The notes under the pieces were generated by a model. That model did not search any database, was not told the DNA's origin, and saw only the letters and a program-made list of their open reading frames with translations. A DNA stretch of 64,000 nt from positions 1-64,000 of the forward strand of contig CABYPZ010000001.1 of the NCBI GenBank assembly GCA_902521005.1, written 5' to 3'. Shown here piece after piece: positions 23,126 to 34,395 of the stretch (position 1 is the stretch's first letter; every line of letters starts with the position of its first letter). This DNA is from an uncultured Pelagibacteraceae bacterium. Its GTDB lineage: Bacteria; Pseudomonadota; Alphaproteobacteria; Pelagibacterales; Pelagibacteraceae. Position numbers and translations under genes: made by a program.

Positions 23126-23418
23126 TAAATAAGATACATCTATATGATAAAATAATTTCTCCAGTAATTACTGAAAAATCAACAAATTTATCTGAACAAA
23201 ATAAAATAGTTTTTAAAGTAAACAAAAATGCAAATAAAAAAAATGTTAAAAAAAGTATAGAAAAAATATTTAAAGTAAGTGTCATTAAAATTAACATAGT
23301 AAACAAAAAATCTAGAATTAAATTAGCTAGAGGACGTAAAGTAAAGGTTACAGGTTATAAAAAGGCAATTATTACATTAAAAAAAGGTCAAAGCATTGAC
23401 CTAACAACAGGAGTATAA
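23122..23418 (+). CDS. rplW: Ribosomal protein L23
   Basis: ISPVITEKSTNL; S10 operon position. Confidence 0.97.
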   Translation: MINKIHLYDKIISPVITEKSTNLSEQNKIVFKVNKNANKKNVKKSIEKIFKVSVIKINIVNKKSRIKLARGRKVKVTGYKKAIITLKKGQSIDLTTGV

Positions 23419-23419
23419 A

Positions 23420-24253
23420 TTGGGACTAAAAACTTTTAAACCATATACAAAATCAACTAGGGGAACCATACTAATTGATAAAACTGGAATTTGGAAAGGC
23501 AAACCATTTAAACCACTTACATCAGTAAATAATTCCTCTAAAGGTAGAAATAACCTTGGTAGAATTACATCTAGAAATCATGGTGGTGGCCATAAACAGA
23601 AATATAGAAATATAGATTTTTATAGAAGAAAATTTAATGCCATAGGTGAGGTTGAAAGAATAGAATATGACCCAAATAGAACTTGTTACATAATGTTAGT
23701 TAAATTTGATGATGGTGAAATGTTTTATTACCTCGCTCCCCAAGATATTAAAAAAGGTGATAAAATTCAAAATGGCGCTAATTCTGAGATAAGAATTGGT
23801 AATTGCCTTCCTTTGCAAGATATACCTGTAGGTATTAGTATACACAATGTTGAGATACAGCCTGGAGCTGGTGGAAAAATTGCAAGATCTGCAGGTACAT
23901 CTGTATCAATATCAGGTGTAGATGGTAATTACTCATTAATAAAAATGGCATCTGGAGAAGTTAGAAAAATAAATTCAAATTCAATGGCAACAATTGGTGT
24001 CTTGTCAAACCCTGATCAAAAAAATATTAAAATAGGTAAAGCTGGAAGATCAAGATGGTTAGGAAGACGTCCTCATACTAGAGGTGTTGTAAAAAACCCA
24101 GTTGATCACCCCCATGGAGGTGGAGAAGGTAAATCAGCTGGAGGAAGACACCCAGTTTCACCAACTGGTCAATCTGCTAAAGGATTAAAAACTAGAGACA
24201 ATAAAAGAACTGATAAATTCATTGTTCGAAGAAGAAGAAAGAAAAGGAATTAA
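23420..24253 (+). CDS. rplB: Ribosomal protein L2 (TTG start)
   Basis: GRNNLGRITSRNHGGGHKQKYR, NPVDHPHGGGEGKSAGGRHPVSPTG; initiates at TTG 23420. Confidence 0.98.
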   Translation: MGLKTFKPYTKSTRGTILIDKTGIWKGKPFKPLTSVNNSSKGRNNLGRITSRNHGGGHKQKYRNIDFYRRKFNAIGEVERIEYDPNRTCYIMLVKFDDGEMFYYLAPQDIKKGDKIQNGANSEIRIGNCLPLQDIPVGISIHNVEIQPGAGGKIARSAGTSVSISGVDGNYSLIKMASGEVRKINSNSMATIGVLSNPDQKNIKIGKAGRSRWLGRRPHTRGVVKNPVDHPHGGGEGKSAGGRHPVSPTGQSAKGLKTRDNKRTDKFIVRRRRKKRN

Positions 24254-24556
24254 ATGTCAAGATCTGTATGGAAAGGCCCATTTGTTGATGAAAGCTTAAT
24301 GAAAAAAGTTGATAAGTTAAAAAATGAACCTAATAAAAAACCTATCAAAACATGGTCAAGAAAATCTACAATAATTCCAGATTTTATAGGATTAAGTTTT
24401 TTAATTTATAATGGAAAAAAATTTATACCAATAACAGTTTCAGAAGATATGGTTGGACATAAACTAGGTGAATTTGCACCAACAAGACAATTTTTTGGCC
24501 ATACCCCTGCTGATAAAAAAGCAAAAGCTGAAGAAACAAAAACGGTTAAAAAATAA
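24254..24556 (+). CDS. rpsS: Ribosomal protein S19
   Basis: [26 protein letters not shown]. Confidence 0.98.
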   Translation: MSRSVWKGPFVDESLMKKVDKLKNEPNKKPIKTWSRKSTIIPDFIGLSFLIYNGKKFIPITVSEDMVGHKLGEFAPTRQFFGHTPADKKAKAEETKTVKK

Positions 24557-24558
24557 AA

Positions 24559-24954
24559 ATGGTCAAAAATAAAAAAAAAGAAATAGATACTAAAATTGTA
24601 AGATCAGTTAATAAAAATATCAGATCTAGTACTAGAAAACTTAAACCTCTTTTAAAATCGATAGTAGGTAAAAAAGTTGATATTGCTCTAAGAGATCTTA
24701 CATTTTCTGATAAAAGAATATCTAATGACATAAGAAAAACAATTTCATCAGCAGTAGCTAATGCAGAGAATAATTTTCAGTATGATATCGATAAGTTAAT
24801 CGTTAAAGAAGCTTACTGTGGTAAGCAAATAGTTATGAAAAGATTTAGACCTAGAGCGAAAGGTAGAGCTGCTCCAATTTTAAAACCATACTCTAATTTA
24901 ACAATAATATTATCAGAAAAAAAGAAAGTAGAAAGTCATGGGACAAAAAGTTAA
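24559..24954 (+). CDS. rplV: Ribosomal protein L22
   Basis: [34 protein letters not shown]. Confidence 0.95.
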   Translation: MVKNKKKEIDTKIVRSVNKNIRSSTRKLKPLLKSIVGKKVDIALRDLTFSDKRISNDIRKTISSAVANAENNFQYDIDKLIVKEAYCGKQIVMKRFRPRAKGRAAPILKPYSNLTIILSEKKKVESHGTKS

Positions 24955-25597
24955 TCCAATAGGATTGAGATTAGGTGTAAACAGAGGCTGGGACTCTGTT
25001 TGGTATGCTCGTAAGAAAGAATTTGGAGATTACTTGATAGAAGATTTTAGAATTAGAGATCATATTAAAAAAAACGTGATAAATTCAGGTGTATCAAAAG
25101 TGATGATTGAGAGAACTTCTAAAAAATGTTTTGTTACAATTTATACATCGAGACCAGGTTTTGTTATTGGTAAAAAAGGCAGTGATATAGAAAAAATTAA
25201 AGGAAGATTGTCAAAATTAACAAAACATGAAGTTGTTTTAAATATAAAAGAAGTTAAGAAACCTGAAATTAATAGCTATTTAGTTGCAGAAAATATTGCA
25301 CAACAGCTAGTTAAAAGAGTTTCTTATAGAAGAGCTATGAAAAGAGCTATGCAATCTGCATTGAGGCTTGGAGCAAAAGGAATAAAGGTTTCAGTAAGCG
25401 GTAGATTGGGAGGAAATGAAATAGCTAGGACTGAGTGGTTAAGAGATGGAAGTATACCATCTCACACGTTAAGAGCTGATATAGACTATGCTGAAGCTGA
25501 AGCATTAACTACATATGGAATTATAGGTGTTAAAGTATGGATTTATAAGGGAGAAATTTTTACAAAGGAGTTTAGTCAAGAGACTAATAAAAAATAA
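24938..25597 (+). CDS. rpsC: Ribosomal protein S3
   Basis: [29 protein letters not shown]. Confidence 0.98.
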   Translation: MGQKVNPIGLRLGVNRGWDSVWYARKKEFGDYLIEDFRIRDHIKKNVINSGVSKVMIERTSKKCFVTIYTSRPGFVIGKKGSDIEKIKGRLSKLTKHEVVLNIKEVKKPEINSYLVAENIAQQLVKRVSYRRAMKRAMQSALRLGAKGIKVSVSGRLGGNEIARTEWLRDGSIPSHTLRADIDYAEAEALTTYGIIGVKVWIYKGEIFTKEFSQETNKK

Positions 25598-25599
25598 TT

Positions 25600-26007
25600 A
25601 TGCTACAACCAACTAGAACAAAATTTAGAAAAGCACACAAAGGAAGAATTCATGGAAAAGCATCAAGATGTAATTTAATGAATTACGGTTCTTATGGATT
25701 AAAAGCTATTCAACCTGATAGAGTTATTTCAAAGCAAATTGAAGCAGCCAGAGTTGCACTTACAAGACATATGAAAAGACAAGGAAAAGTTTGGACGAGA
25801 ATGTTTCCAAATATCCCAGTTTCAAAAAAACCAACAGAAGTAAGAATGGGAAAAGGAAAAGGATCCCCAGAATTTTGGGCTTGTAGAGTGAAACCTGGAA
25901 GAATTTTATTTGAAGTAGACGGTGTTTCTGAGCAAATAGCCAAGGAAGCTCTGTACAAAGCATCAGCAAAATTGCCAATCAAAACTAAGTTTATAAAGAG
26001 AGTTTAA
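25600..26007 (+). CDS. rplP: Ribosomal protein L16
   Basis: [37 protein letters not shown]. Confidence 0.98.
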   Translation: MLQPTRTKFRKAHKGRIHGKASRCNLMNYGSYGLKAIQPDRVISKQIEAARVALTRHMKRQGKVWTRMFPNIPVSKKPTEVRMGKGKGSPEFWACRVKPGRILFEVDGVSEQIAKEALYKASAKLPIKTKFIKRV

Positions 26008-26199
26008 ATGAAAAAAAAAGATATTAAAAAACAATCAAAAGATGAACTAAGGAAGAATATAGATAAGCTTAAGAAAGATTTATTTAATATGAGATTTCAA
26101 AAAATAAACGGACAAATTAAAAGCACAGCGCAGGTAAGAGAAACTAAAAAAAGCTTAGCAAGACTCAAAACATATTTTGGAGAAAAAAATAATGCCTAA
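26008..26199 (+). CDS. rpmC: Ribosomal protein L29
   Basis: 63 aa, NMRFQKINGQIKSTAQVRETKKSLARLKT. Confidence 0.95.
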   Translation: MKKKDIKKQSKDELRKNIDKLKKDLFNMRFQKINGQIKSTAQVRETKKSLARLKTYFGEKNNA

Positions 26200-26428
26200 A
26201 AAAATATTAAAAGGTACTGTTGTTAGTGATAAACCAAATAAAACTTTAACTGTTGTTGTTGAAAGAAAATATCAACATCCTGTGCTTAAAAAAGTTATTA
26301 AAGCAAAAAAAAAATATAGTGTTCATGATAAAGATAATAAATTTAAAAATGGAGACAAAGTTACAATTGTTGAGTGTAAGCCATACTCAAAAACAAAAAA
26401 ATTTGAAGTTATGGGAGAAACTAAATGA
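26192..26428 (+). CDS. rpsQ: Ribosomal protein S17
   Basis: [31 protein letters not shown] at 26192, not the ORF-track 26177. Confidence 0.96.
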   Translation: MPKKILKGTVVSDKPNKTLTVVVERKYQHPVLKKVIKAKKKYSVHDKDNKFKNGDKVTIVECKPYSKTKKFEVMGETK

Positions 26429-26793
26429 TACAAGTACAAACTGAACTTTTAGTAGCTGATAATACTGGTGCAAAAAGAATAGAGTGCATAAAAGTTCTTG
26501 GAGGTTCAAAACGTAGATATGCAAGTATTGGTGACACTATAGTTATAGCTGTGAAAGAAGCCATACCAAAAGGTAAAGTTAAAAAAGGCACAGTTCACAA
26601 AGCTGTTGTTGTAAGAGTAAAAAAAGGGATACACCGAAACGATGGATCAAAAGTAAGATTTGACAACAATGCAGCTGTTTTAGTTGATGACAAAGGCGAA
26701 CCAGTTGGCACTAGAATATTTGGACCAGTTACAAGAGAATTGAGAAACAGAGGACAAATGAAAATAATTTCATTAGCGCCGGAGGTACTTTAA
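26425..26793 (+). CDS. rplN: Ribosomal protein L14
   Basis: [28 protein letters not shown]. Confidence 0.99.
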   Translation: MIQVQTELLVADNTGAKRIECIKVLGGSKRRYASIGDTIVIAVKEAIPKGKVKKGTVHKAVVVRVKKGIHRNDGSKVRFDNNAAVLVDDKGEPVGTRIFGPVTRELRNRGQMKIISLAPEVL

Positions 26794-27054
26794 ATGATTA
26801 AAAAAGGAGTTAAGGTAAAAATATTAGCTGGTAAAGATAAAAAAAAAGAAGGTGAAGTAATAGAAATTGATAGATCAAAAAACCGTGCAAAAGTAAAAGA
26901 ATTAAACATGATCAAAAAACACGTGAAGACAACAAAGGAAAAAAAAGGCGGCATAGTGTCTAAAGAAAATTTTATTCATATTTCAAACCTTGCTGTTTTT
27001 GATCAGAAAAAACAGCCCAACAAAACAAAAGATAAGGAAGTTGTTAAAAAATGA
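26794..27054 (+). CDS. rplX: Ribosomal protein L24
   Basis: [21 protein letters not shown] motif; operon position. Confidence 0.96.
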   Translation: MIKKGVKVKILAGKDKKKEGEVIEIDRSKNRAKVKELNMIKKHVKTTKEKKGGIVSKENFIHISNLAVFDQKKQPNKTKDKEVVKK

Positions 27055-27605
27055 CACCAAGATTAAAAGAACTTTATAATAAAGAAATCAAAATTAGTCT
27101 TAAAGATAAATTTGGCTATAAAAATTTTTACATGGTTCCTGAAATACAAAAAATTGTTTTAAATATGGGGCTTGGTTTGGACGGTAATGACTCAAAAATA
27201 TTAAAAACATGCCAGGAAGATTTATCGAAAATAACAGGACAGTTACCAGTAGTCACAAAATTTAAAAAATCAATTTCAAATTTTAAAACAAGAAAAAATA
27301 GTAATTCAGGACTAAAAGTTACACTTAGAAAAAATAAAATGTATGAATTTATAGACCGTTTAGTTAATATTGCATTACCAAGAATAAAGGATTTCAGAGG
27401 ACTATCAGGTGATGGTTTTGATAAATTTGGAAACTATTCATTTGGTATAAAAGAGCACATAATTTTTCCGGAAGTTAATTTTGACAAAGTAGACAAAGTA
27501 AGAGGCCTAGATATATCTATAATCATTAAAAATATGAAAATTGAAGATAGTCATGAATTATTAAAAAAATTCAATTTTCCATTTAAAAAGGAGAAGGTAA
27601 ATTAA
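27051..27605 (+). CDS. rplE: Ribosomal protein L5
   Basis: [37 protein letters not shown]. Confidence 0.98.
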   Translation: MTPRLKELYNKEIKISLKDKFGYKNFYMVPEIQKIVLNMGLGLDGNDSKILKTCQEDLSKITGQLPVVTKFKKSISNFKTRKNSNSGLKVTLRKNKMYEFIDRLVNIALPRIKDFRGLSGDGFDKFGNYSFGIKEHIIFPEVNFDKVDKVRGLDISIIIKNMKIEDSHELLKKFNFPFKKEKVN

Positions 27606-27606
27606 T

Positions 27607-27912
27607 ATGGCAAAGTTAAGCTCAATCAATAAAAACAATAGAAGATTAAGATTATCAAATAAATATTATCAAAAAAGAAAAAAATTAAAAATGATAATTA
27701 TGGATAAGAAACTTCCATTAGAAGAAAGATTTAAGGCACAAATGAAATTATCTAGCCTTCCAAGAAATTCAGCAAAAACTAGAGTTAGAAATAGATGTCA
27801 AATAACAGGTAGACCACATGGTGTGTACAGAAAATTAAAAATTTCAAGAATTGCTCTTAGACAATTAGGTCTAGAAGGAAAAATTCCTGGAATGGTAAAA
27901 TCAAGTTGGTAG
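27607..27912 (+). CDS. rpsN: Ribosomal protein S14
   Basis: [29 protein letters not shown]. Confidence 0.98.
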   Translation: MAKLSSINKNNRRLRLSNKYYQKRKKLKMIIMDKKLPLEERFKAQMKLSSLPRNSAKTRVRNRCQITGRPHGVYRKLKISRIALRQLGLEGKIPGMVKSSW

Positions 27913-27922
27913 AAAGGTATTT

Positions 27923-28318
27923 ATGAGTTTTAGTGATCCAATAGGTGATATGTTAGCGAGAATAAAAAATTCTCAGTCAAGAAATTATAAAAAAATACAA
28001 ATGCCAAATTCAAAGTTTAAGGTAAAAATAGCTGAAGTTCTTAAAAATGAAGGGTATATTATTGATTATAAAATTGTATCGCATGATAAGATTTCTACTT
28101 TAGAAATAAATCTTAAATACAATTCAGGTAATCCTGTTATTAGTTCTATTGAAAGAGTTTCTAAACCTGGAAGAAGAATATTTTCCAGCGCTCAAAGTTT
28201 GCCCAAAATAAATAATGGACTAGGAATAGCAATCGTTTCAACTCCAAAAGGAGTAATGACCGATATAGACGCAAGAAAACAAAAAATAGGTGGCGAAATA
28301 ATTTGTAAGGTATTTTAA
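27923..28318 (+). CDS. rpsH: Ribosomal protein S8
   Basis: SDPIGDMLARIKNSQ; GIAIVSTPKGVMTD. Confidence 0.98.
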   Translation: MSFSDPIGDMLARIKNSQSRNYKKIQMPNSKFKVKIAEVLKNEGYIIDYKIVSHDKISTLEINLKYNSGNPVISSIERVSKPGRRIFSSAQSLPKINNGLGIAIVSTPKGVMTDIDARKQKIGGEIICKVF

Positions 28319-28857
28319 TGTCTAAAATTGGTAAAATAAGCATTTCTATTCCAGAAAAAGTAAAAGTCGCTCTTAACGGTAGTGTTGTAAATATTGAAGG
28401 GCCACTTGGAAAAAAATCTTTAAATTTAGACTTAGAAGTTTTTGATTTTAACTTAGATAATGGTAAATCTTTTTCAATCAAACCCAAGACTTTAAATCAA
28501 GACACAAAAAGATTATGGGGTATGAATAGAAGTTTATTAAATAATGCAATAATAGGAATAACAACAGGATATTCTAAAACTTTAGAATTAAGTGGTGTTG
28601 GATATAGAGCCGCTTTAAAAGGTAAACAATTAAATCTACAACTTGGATTTAGCCATGATATTAATTTTGATATACCAGAGAGTGTAAAAATTTTAGTCGA
28701 AAAACAAAATATTATAAAAATAAGTGGTAGCGATAAACAAGAAGTTGGTTCAATAGCTTCTAAAATTAAATCATTCAGACCACCTGAACCTTATAAAGGT
28801 AAAGGTATTAAAGAACAAGGTCAGTATATATTGCGAAAAGAAGGAAAGAAAAAATAA
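28318..28857 (+). CDS. rplF: Ribosomal protein L6
   Basis: [34 protein letters not shown]. Confidence 0.98.
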   Translation: MSKIGKISISIPEKVKVALNGSVVNIEGPLGKKSLNLDLEVFDFNLDNGKSFSIKPKTLNQDTKRLWGMNRSLLNNAIIGITTGYSKTLELSGVGYRAALKGKQLNLQLGFSHDINFDIPESVKILVEKQNIIKISGSDKQEVGSIASKIKSFRPPEPYKGKGIKEQGQYILRKEGKKK

Positions 28858-29216
28858 TGCAAAAGATAGACACAAAAACTAGAAAAAAATATAGAATTAG
28901 AAATAAACTGAAAAAAATTTCATCTAATGATAGATTCAGATTAACAGTATCAAGATCTTCAAAAAATATAAGCGCACAAATTATTGATGATAGTAAACAT
29001 ATAACAATTGTATCAGCTTCCTCAAATGAAAAATCAATTAAAGACTTGAAACTTAAAAATAAGTCAGAAATGTCCGAAGTTGTTGCAAAAAATATAGCAA
29101 AAAAAGCAATGGAAAAAAAAATCACAAAAATTTATTTTGATAGAGGTATTTATAAATATCATGGTAGAGTTAAAATTTTTGCAGAAACATTAAGAAAAAA
29201 TGGAATGGAGTTTTAA
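28857..29216 (+). CDS. rplR: Ribosomal protein L18
   Basis: [40 protein letters not shown]. Confidence 0.97.
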   Translation: MQKIDTKTRKKYRIRNKLKKISSNDRFRLTVSRSSKNISAQIIDDSKHITIVSASSNEKSIKDLKLKNKSEMSEVVAKNIAKKAMEKKITKIYFDRGIYKYHGRVKIFAETLRKNGMEF

Positions 29217-29219
29217 GTT

Positions 29220-29720
29220 ATGGAAAAAAATAATGATTTTATTGAAAAGTTAGTTCACATTAACAGAATAACTAAAGTAGTTAAAGGTGGAAGACGATTT
29301 GGATTTTCAGCACTTGTCGTTGTTGGCAATCAAAATGGAAAAATAGGTATTGCTCATGCAAAAGCTAAACAGGTTCCTGACGCAATTAAAAAAGCTAATG
29401 AATTAGCAAGAAGGAATTTAATTCAAATACCTTTAAGAGAAGGAAGAACTATTCACCATGATATTTTTGGAAAGGACGGTGCAGGTAAAATTAAGTTAAG
29501 ATCTGCCCCTAAAGGAACTGGAATTATAGCTGGTGGACCTGTCAGGGCAGTATGTGAAGTTCTAGGTATAAAAGATATTGTAGCTAAGTCACTAGGTACA
29601 GCCAACCCAAATAATGTAATTAGAGCATGTTTAAAAGCTTTACTAAAACAAAATTCACCAAAAAACATTTCAATATTAAGAAATAAAAAAATATCTGAAA
29701 TAATTGAAAAAAGAGGATAA
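29220..29720 (+). CDS. rpsE: Ribosomal protein S5
   Basis: KVVKGGRRFGFSALVVVGNQNGKIG. Confidence 0.98.
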   Translation: MEKNNDFIEKLVHINRITKVVKGGRRFGFSALVVVGNQNGKIGIAHAKAKQVPDAIKKANELARRNLIQIPLREGRTIHHDIFGKDGAGKIKLRSAPKGTGIIAGGPVRAVCEVLGIKDIVAKSLGTANPNNVIRACLKALLKQNSPKNISILRNKKISEIIEKRG

Positions 29721-30178
29721 TGACATCATTAAACACGACATCAAAAGTAAAAACTAAAAAAATTAGAGTAGGTAGAGGCATAGGTTCAGGCAAAGGCAAA
29801 ACATCCGGAAGAGGTGTGAAAGGACAAAAATCAAGAAGTGGTGTTGCAATTAAAAGTTTTGAGGGTGGCCAAATGCCTTTGTTTAGAAGGCTACCAAAAA
29901 GAGGCTTTAATTCTATCAATAAAAATAAAGTAGCAATTTTAAACTTAAAAAAAATTCAAGAGTTAATCGACAAAAAAGTTATATCAGAAACTGACATATT
30001 AAATCTCGAAACTTTAAAAAAATTAAAAATAATTGGAAATAATTTTAATAAAATGAAAATATTAGGATCTGGTGAATTAAAAAACAAAATAAATGTCAGT
30101 ATAGATTTCATATCAAATTCAGCAAAAGAAAAGTTAGAAAAAGCAGGATCAAAAATAAATATAAACAAAAAAATTTAA
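29720..30178 (+). CDS. rplO: Ribosomal protein L15
   Basis: RVGRGIGSGKGKTSGRGVKGQKSRSG; directly overlaps the rpsE stop. Confidence 0.97.
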   Translation: MTSLNTTSKVKTKKIRVGRGIGSGKGKTSGRGVKGQKSRSGVAIKSFEGGQMPLFRRLPKRGFNSINKNKVAILNLKKIQELIDKKVISETDILNLETLKKLKIIGNNFNKMKILGSGELKNKINVSIDFISNSAKEKLEKAGSKININKKI

Positions 30179-30184
30179 ATTTTC

Positions 30185-31465
30185 ATGAGTGAATCCTCTC
30201 AATCTAATGATTTAAGAAATAGAATTCTATTTACACTATTTATCTTATCTATTTATAGATTTGGAACATTTGTTCCCTTACCAGGAATTGATCCAGAACA
30301 ATTAAAAATTATGATGGAAGGAAACCAAAAAGGATTACTTGGTATGTTTAATGTTTTTGCAGGAGGCGCCGTAAGTAGAATGGCTATTTTTGCGTTAGGA
30401 ATTATGCCATATATTTCATCATCCATCATTGTTCAGTTGTTAACCGGTGTCTCAGATTATTTTAAAAATTTAAAAGCCCAAGGAGAAATTGGTAGACAAA
30501 AAATAACTCAAATTACGAGATATGGAACTGTCTTATTAGCTACAATACAGGGTTATGGGCTTTCAGTAGGATTGGAGTCTTCTGCTAATTTAGTAATAAA
30601 CCCTGGAATATTTTTTAAAGTCTCTACTGTTACTACCATAGTTGCAGGTACAATGTTTTTGATGTGGCTAGGTGAACAAATTACTCAACGAGGTATTGGA
30701 AATGGAATATCATTAATAATATTTTCTGGAATTGTAGCAGAAATACCTAGAGCGTTAGTAACTACATTTGAATTAGGAAGAACTGGAGCAATGTCTACAT
30801 TAATGATAATTTTAATTTTTATATTACTGATATTAACCATAATGTTTATAGTATTTATGGAAAGAGCTTTAAGAAAAATTTTAATTAATTATCCCAAAAG
30901 ACAAATGGGAAACAAAATGTATGGTGGAGAGTCATCTCATTTACCACTTAAAATTAATTCTGCAGGTGTAATTCCAGCAATCTTTGCCTCAGCATTATTA
31001 TTGTTACCTATTACCTTTTCAAACTTTAATTTTTCACAAAATGATACATTTCAAAACATAGCTTCTTTTTTTTCACAAGGTCAACCCCTTTACATGCTTT
31101 TATATGCATCAGGGATAATTTTTTTCACATTTTTTTACACTTCTATCACCTTTAACCCCACTGAAACTGCTGAGAATTTAAGAAAGTATGGCGGCTTTAT
31201 TCCTGGCATAAGACCCGGGGAAAGCACGGCAATTTATATAGATACTATTTTAACTAGATTAACTACAATAGGTGCATTATATCTAACACTTGTCTGTTTA
31301 ATGCCAGAATTTTTAATTGCTAATTATCCTATACCATTTTACTTAGGTGGGACATCTATATTAATAGTTGTAGTAGTTGCTATAGATACTGTTACTCAAA
31401 TTCAAACAAGGTTAATGAGCTCTCAGTATGAACAATTAATAAAAAAAACAAAATTTGGTAGATAA
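30185..31465 (+). CDS. secY: Preprotein translocase SecY
   Basis: LGIMPYISSSIIVQLL; GGFIPGIRPGEST; multi-span membrane protein. Confidence 0.98.
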   Translation: MSESSQSNDLRNRILFTLFILSIYRFGTFVPLPGIDPEQLKIMMEGNQKGLLGMFNVFAGGAVSRMAIFALGIMPYISSSIIVQLLTGVSDYFKNLKAQGEIGRQKITQITRYGTVLLATIQGYGLSVGLESSANLVINPGIFFKVSTVTTIVAGTMFLMWLGEQITQRGIGNGISLIIFSGIVAEIPRALVTTFELGRTGAMSTLMIILIFILLILTIMFIVFMERALRKILINYPKRQMGNKMYGGESSHLPLKINSAGVIPAIFASALLLLPITFSNFNFSQNDTFQNIASFFSQGQPLYMLLYASGIIFFTFFYTSITFNPTETAENLRKYGGFIPGIRPGESTAIYIDTILTRLTTIGALYLTLVCLMPEFLIANYPIPFYLGGTSILIVVVVAIDTVTQIQTRLMSSQYEQLIKKTKFGR

Positions 31466-31467
31466 AA

Positions 31468-32031
31468 GTGAATATAATTTTGTTTGGTCCTCCTGGTGCT
31501 GGAAAAGGCACTCAAGCAAAAAATTTAGAAAAAAAATTAAATAATTTTCAATTATCAACTGGAGATATGTTGAGAGATGAAATTAAGAAGGATTCAGAAA
31601 TTGGAAAAAAAATAATAAATTATATGAATGACGGTAAATTTGTTGACGATACTATTGTAAATAAATTAATGGAAAAGGTAATATTTGATCCAAATAAAAA
31701 GAATAAATTAATTTTTGATGGATATCCTAGAGCTATAGATCAAGCAAAGAATTTAGATTTACTGTTATCATCATCAAACCAAAAAATAGATTATATTTTC
31801 TTTCTAAATGTAAAAAAGGAAACAATAATAAAAAGAATTGAAAAAAGAAAATTCCTTGAAAAAAGGTCAGATGATGACCTTAATACTATACTTAAAAGAT
31901 ATGAAACATACATGGAAACTACTAAACCTGTACTAGATTATTACTCATCACACCAAAACTATCATGAAATAGACGGTAGTATGAAAATTGAGGAAATAAC
32001 AAGTAAAATTGAGGAAATACTTAAGCTTTAA
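31468..32031 (+). CDS. adk: Adenylate kinase (GTG start)
   Basis: IILFGPPGAGKGTQAKNLE, LIFDGYPRAIDQA. Confidence 0.98.
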   Translation: MNIILFGPPGAGKGTQAKNLEKKLNNFQLSTGDMLRDEIKKDSEIGKKIINYMNDGKFVDDTIVNKLMEKVIFDPNKKNKLIFDGYPRAIDQAKNLDLLLSSSNQKIDYIFFLNVKKETIIKRIEKRKFLEKRSDDDLNTILKRYETYMETTKPVLDYYSSHQNYHEIDGSMKIEEITSKIEEILKL

Positions 32032-32035
32032 GACA

Positions 32036-32063
32036 TTGACATTGAATCAACTTCTTATATAAA
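32036..32063 (+). promoter_or_regulatory. Candidate promoter of rpsM-rpsK-rpoA-rplQ
   Basis: TTGACA (32036-32041), 16 nt, TATAAA (32058-32063); 24 nt before the rpsM ATG. Confidence 0.6.
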
Positions 32064-32087
32064 AGGCTAAATTTTAATCACAAACGT

Positions 32088-32471
32088 ATGGCTCGTATAG
32101 CAGGTGTAAATATTCCTCAAAATAAATTGGTTCACGTGGGACTAACTTATATATTTGGAGTTGGAGATAGGTTTTCTAATAAAATTTGTAAAGATTTGAG
32201 TATTTCAAAATCAACAAGAGTTAATCAATTGTCAGATGATCAAATATTGAAAATAAGAGAATATATAGATAAAAATTTTACTGTAGAAGGTGATTTAAGA
32301 AGAGAAAATTCTTTAAGTATTAAGAGATTAATTGATTTAGCCACATATAGAGGATCAAGACATAGAAAGAAGTTACCTGTTAGAGGTCAAAGAACAAGAT
32401 GTAACGCTAGAACAAGAAAAGGTAAAGCAATTGCAATTGCAGGAAAAAAATTAACCCCTTTAAAAAAATAA
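32088..32471 (+). CDS. rpsM: Ribosomal protein S13
   Basis: [27 protein letters not shown]. Confidence 0.98.
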   Translation: MARIAGVNIPQNKLVHVGLTYIFGVGDRFSNKICKDLSISKSTRVNQLSDDQILKIREYIDKNFTVEGDLRRENSLSIKRLIDLATYRGSRHRKKLPVRGQRTRCNARTRKGKAIAIAGKKLTPLKK

Positions 32472-32479
32472 TAAATTAA

Positions 32480-32923
32480 ATGAGCAAAGAAAAAGAAATT
32501 AAAAAAGAACCAATTAAAGATAACGAAAAAATTGTCAAAAAAAGTTCTTACTCAAAGAAAAAAAAAATTAAGAAAGGTATTTTGAATGGTATTGCATATG
32601 TACAATCGACATTTAATAATACTATTGTTTCAATTGCTGATACAAATGGGAACGTTATATCATGGGCTTCAGCAGGTCAAAAAGGTTTTAAAGGTTCTAG
32701 AAAATCTACCCCATATGCTGCACAAGTTGCTGCGGACTCAGCTGCTGCTAAAGCTTTGGAAGTTGGTATGAAAAATTTGTCAGTTGAAATTAAAGGTCCT
32801 GGTTCTGGAAGAGAAACAGCGCTAAGAGCTTTGCAAGCTAGAGGTTTTAAAATTATTACTATAAAAGATACAACACCAATGCCACACAATGGTACTAGAC
32901 CACCAAAAAAAAGGAGAGTTTAA
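32480..32923 (+). CDS. rpsK: Ribosomal protein S11
   Basis: [30 protein letters not shown]. Confidence 0.98.
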   Translation: MSKEKEIKKEPIKDNEKIVKKSSYSKKKKIKKGILNGIAYVQSTFNNTIVSIADTNGNVISWASAGQKGFKGSRKSTPYAAQVAADSAAAKALEVGMKNLSVEIKGPGSGRETALRALQARGFKIITIKDTTPMPHNGTRPPKKRRV

Positions 32924-33952
32924 ATGAAAGTAGAAAATGTTAATGTTAAAAATTGGAAGTCATTAATTAAACCACCTAAATTAGATGTTCAATTAAGTGA
33001 TGATAAATCATTTGCAAAAATTATAGCTGAGCCATTAGAAAAAGGATATGGTTTAACTTTAGGAAATTCAATAAGAAGAATACTTCTTTCATCTATTAGA
33101 GGTGCAGCTGTTACTTCAATACAAATTGATGGTGTACTGCATGAATTTACTTCGATTAAAGGTGTTAGAGAAGATGTTACTGATATAGTTTTAAATGTAA
33201 AATCTCTTGCTCTCAAAAGTTCGTCTGATGGAAATAAAAAACTTATTTTAGATGCCAAAGGTCCTGGAGAAATAAAAGCATCCAACATTATTCCAGTTCA
33301 GGATATTGAAATACTTAATCCAGATTTAGTGATTTGTAATTTAGATGAAAATACTAATTTTCATATGGAAATGATGGTTGGTAATGGTAAAGGTTATGTT
33401 TCAGCTGAAATGAACAAGCCAGAGGAACCTCCTTTAGGTTTAATTCCTATTGACTCATTATTTAGTCCAGTTAAAAAAGTTTCTTATTCAGTAAGTACAG
33501 CTAGAGAGGGAAAAGCATTAGATTATGATAAATTAACTATGGAAGTAGAAACTAATGGATCAATTTCTGCAGAAGATGCTGTGGCTTACTCTGCTAGAAT
33601 CTTTCAGGATCAATTATCCATGTTTGTAAATTTTGATGAACCTCAAGAAGTTCTAGTTAGAGAAAAACCAACTGAACCTGAATTTAATAGAAATTTACTA
33701 AGAAAAGTTGATGAATTAGAACTTTCAGTAAGATCTATGAATTGTCTAAAAAATGATAATATAATTTATATTGGAGACTTGGTTCAAAAATCTGAAGGAG
33801 AAATGCTAAGAACTCCAAATTTTGGTAGAAAATCTTTAAATGAAATTAAAGAAGTTTTGAATGGAATGTCATTATACCTAGGTATGGAGATACCAAATTG
33901 GCCCCCTGATAATATAGCTGAACTATCTAAAAAACTTGAAGAAGCAATTTAA
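32924..33952 (+). CDS. rpoA: RNA polymerase alpha subunit
   Basis: [36 protein letters not shown]. Confidence 0.99.
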   Translation: MKVENVNVKNWKSLIKPPKLDVQLSDDKSFAKIIAEPLEKGYGLTLGNSIRRILLSSIRGAAVTSIQIDGVLHEFTSIKGVREDVTDIVLNVKSLALKSSSDGNKKLILDAKGPGEIKASNIIPVQDIEILNPDLVICNLDENTNFHMEMMVGNGKGYVSAEMNKPEEPPLGLIPIDSLFSPVKKVSYSVSTAREGKALDYDKLTMEVETNGSISAEDAVAYSARIFQDQLSMFVNFDEPQEVLVREKPTEPEFNRNLLRKVDELELSVRSMNCLKNDNIIYIGDLVQKSEGEMLRTPNFGRKSLNEIKEVLNGMSLYLGMEIPNWPPDNIAELSKKLEEAI

Positions 33953-34386
33953 TGAGACATAAAATAGGTTATAAAAAGCTTAATAGAACATCAGAACATA
34001 GAAAAGCTTTAATTAAAAATATGTTAAATTCATTAATTAAATATGAACAGATAACAACTACGTTACCAAAGGCTAAAGTATTAAAACCACAAGCTGACAA
34101 AATTATTACATTAGGAAAAAAGGATAGTCTTCAAAATACAAAAATATTAGTTTCAAAACTCCAGGACATAAAGTCTGCTAACAAAGTTAAAAAAACATTA
34201 GCAAAAAGATATGAAGCAAGAAAAGGTGGATACACAAGAATTATTAAAGCTGGTTTTAGATACGGCGACAAAGCACCTATGGCTGTAATTGAGTTTGTTG
34301 ATAGAGATATTCAAGCTAAAAAAGTAGATATAAAGAAAAAAGAAGCACCCAAAAAAGAAGAGAATAAGCCTCAACCAACAGCCTAA
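33952..34386 (+). CDS. rplQ: Ribosomal protein L17
   Basis: [24 protein letters not shown]. Confidence 0.98.
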   Translation: MRHKIGYKKLNRTSEHRKALIKNMLNSLIKYEQITTTLPKAKVLKPQADKIITLGKKDSLQNTKILVSKLQDIKSANKVKKTLAKRYEARKGGYTRIIKAGFRYGDKAPMAVIEFVDRDIQAKKVDIKKKEAPKKEENKPQPTA

Positions 34387-34395
34387 AATTTATAA

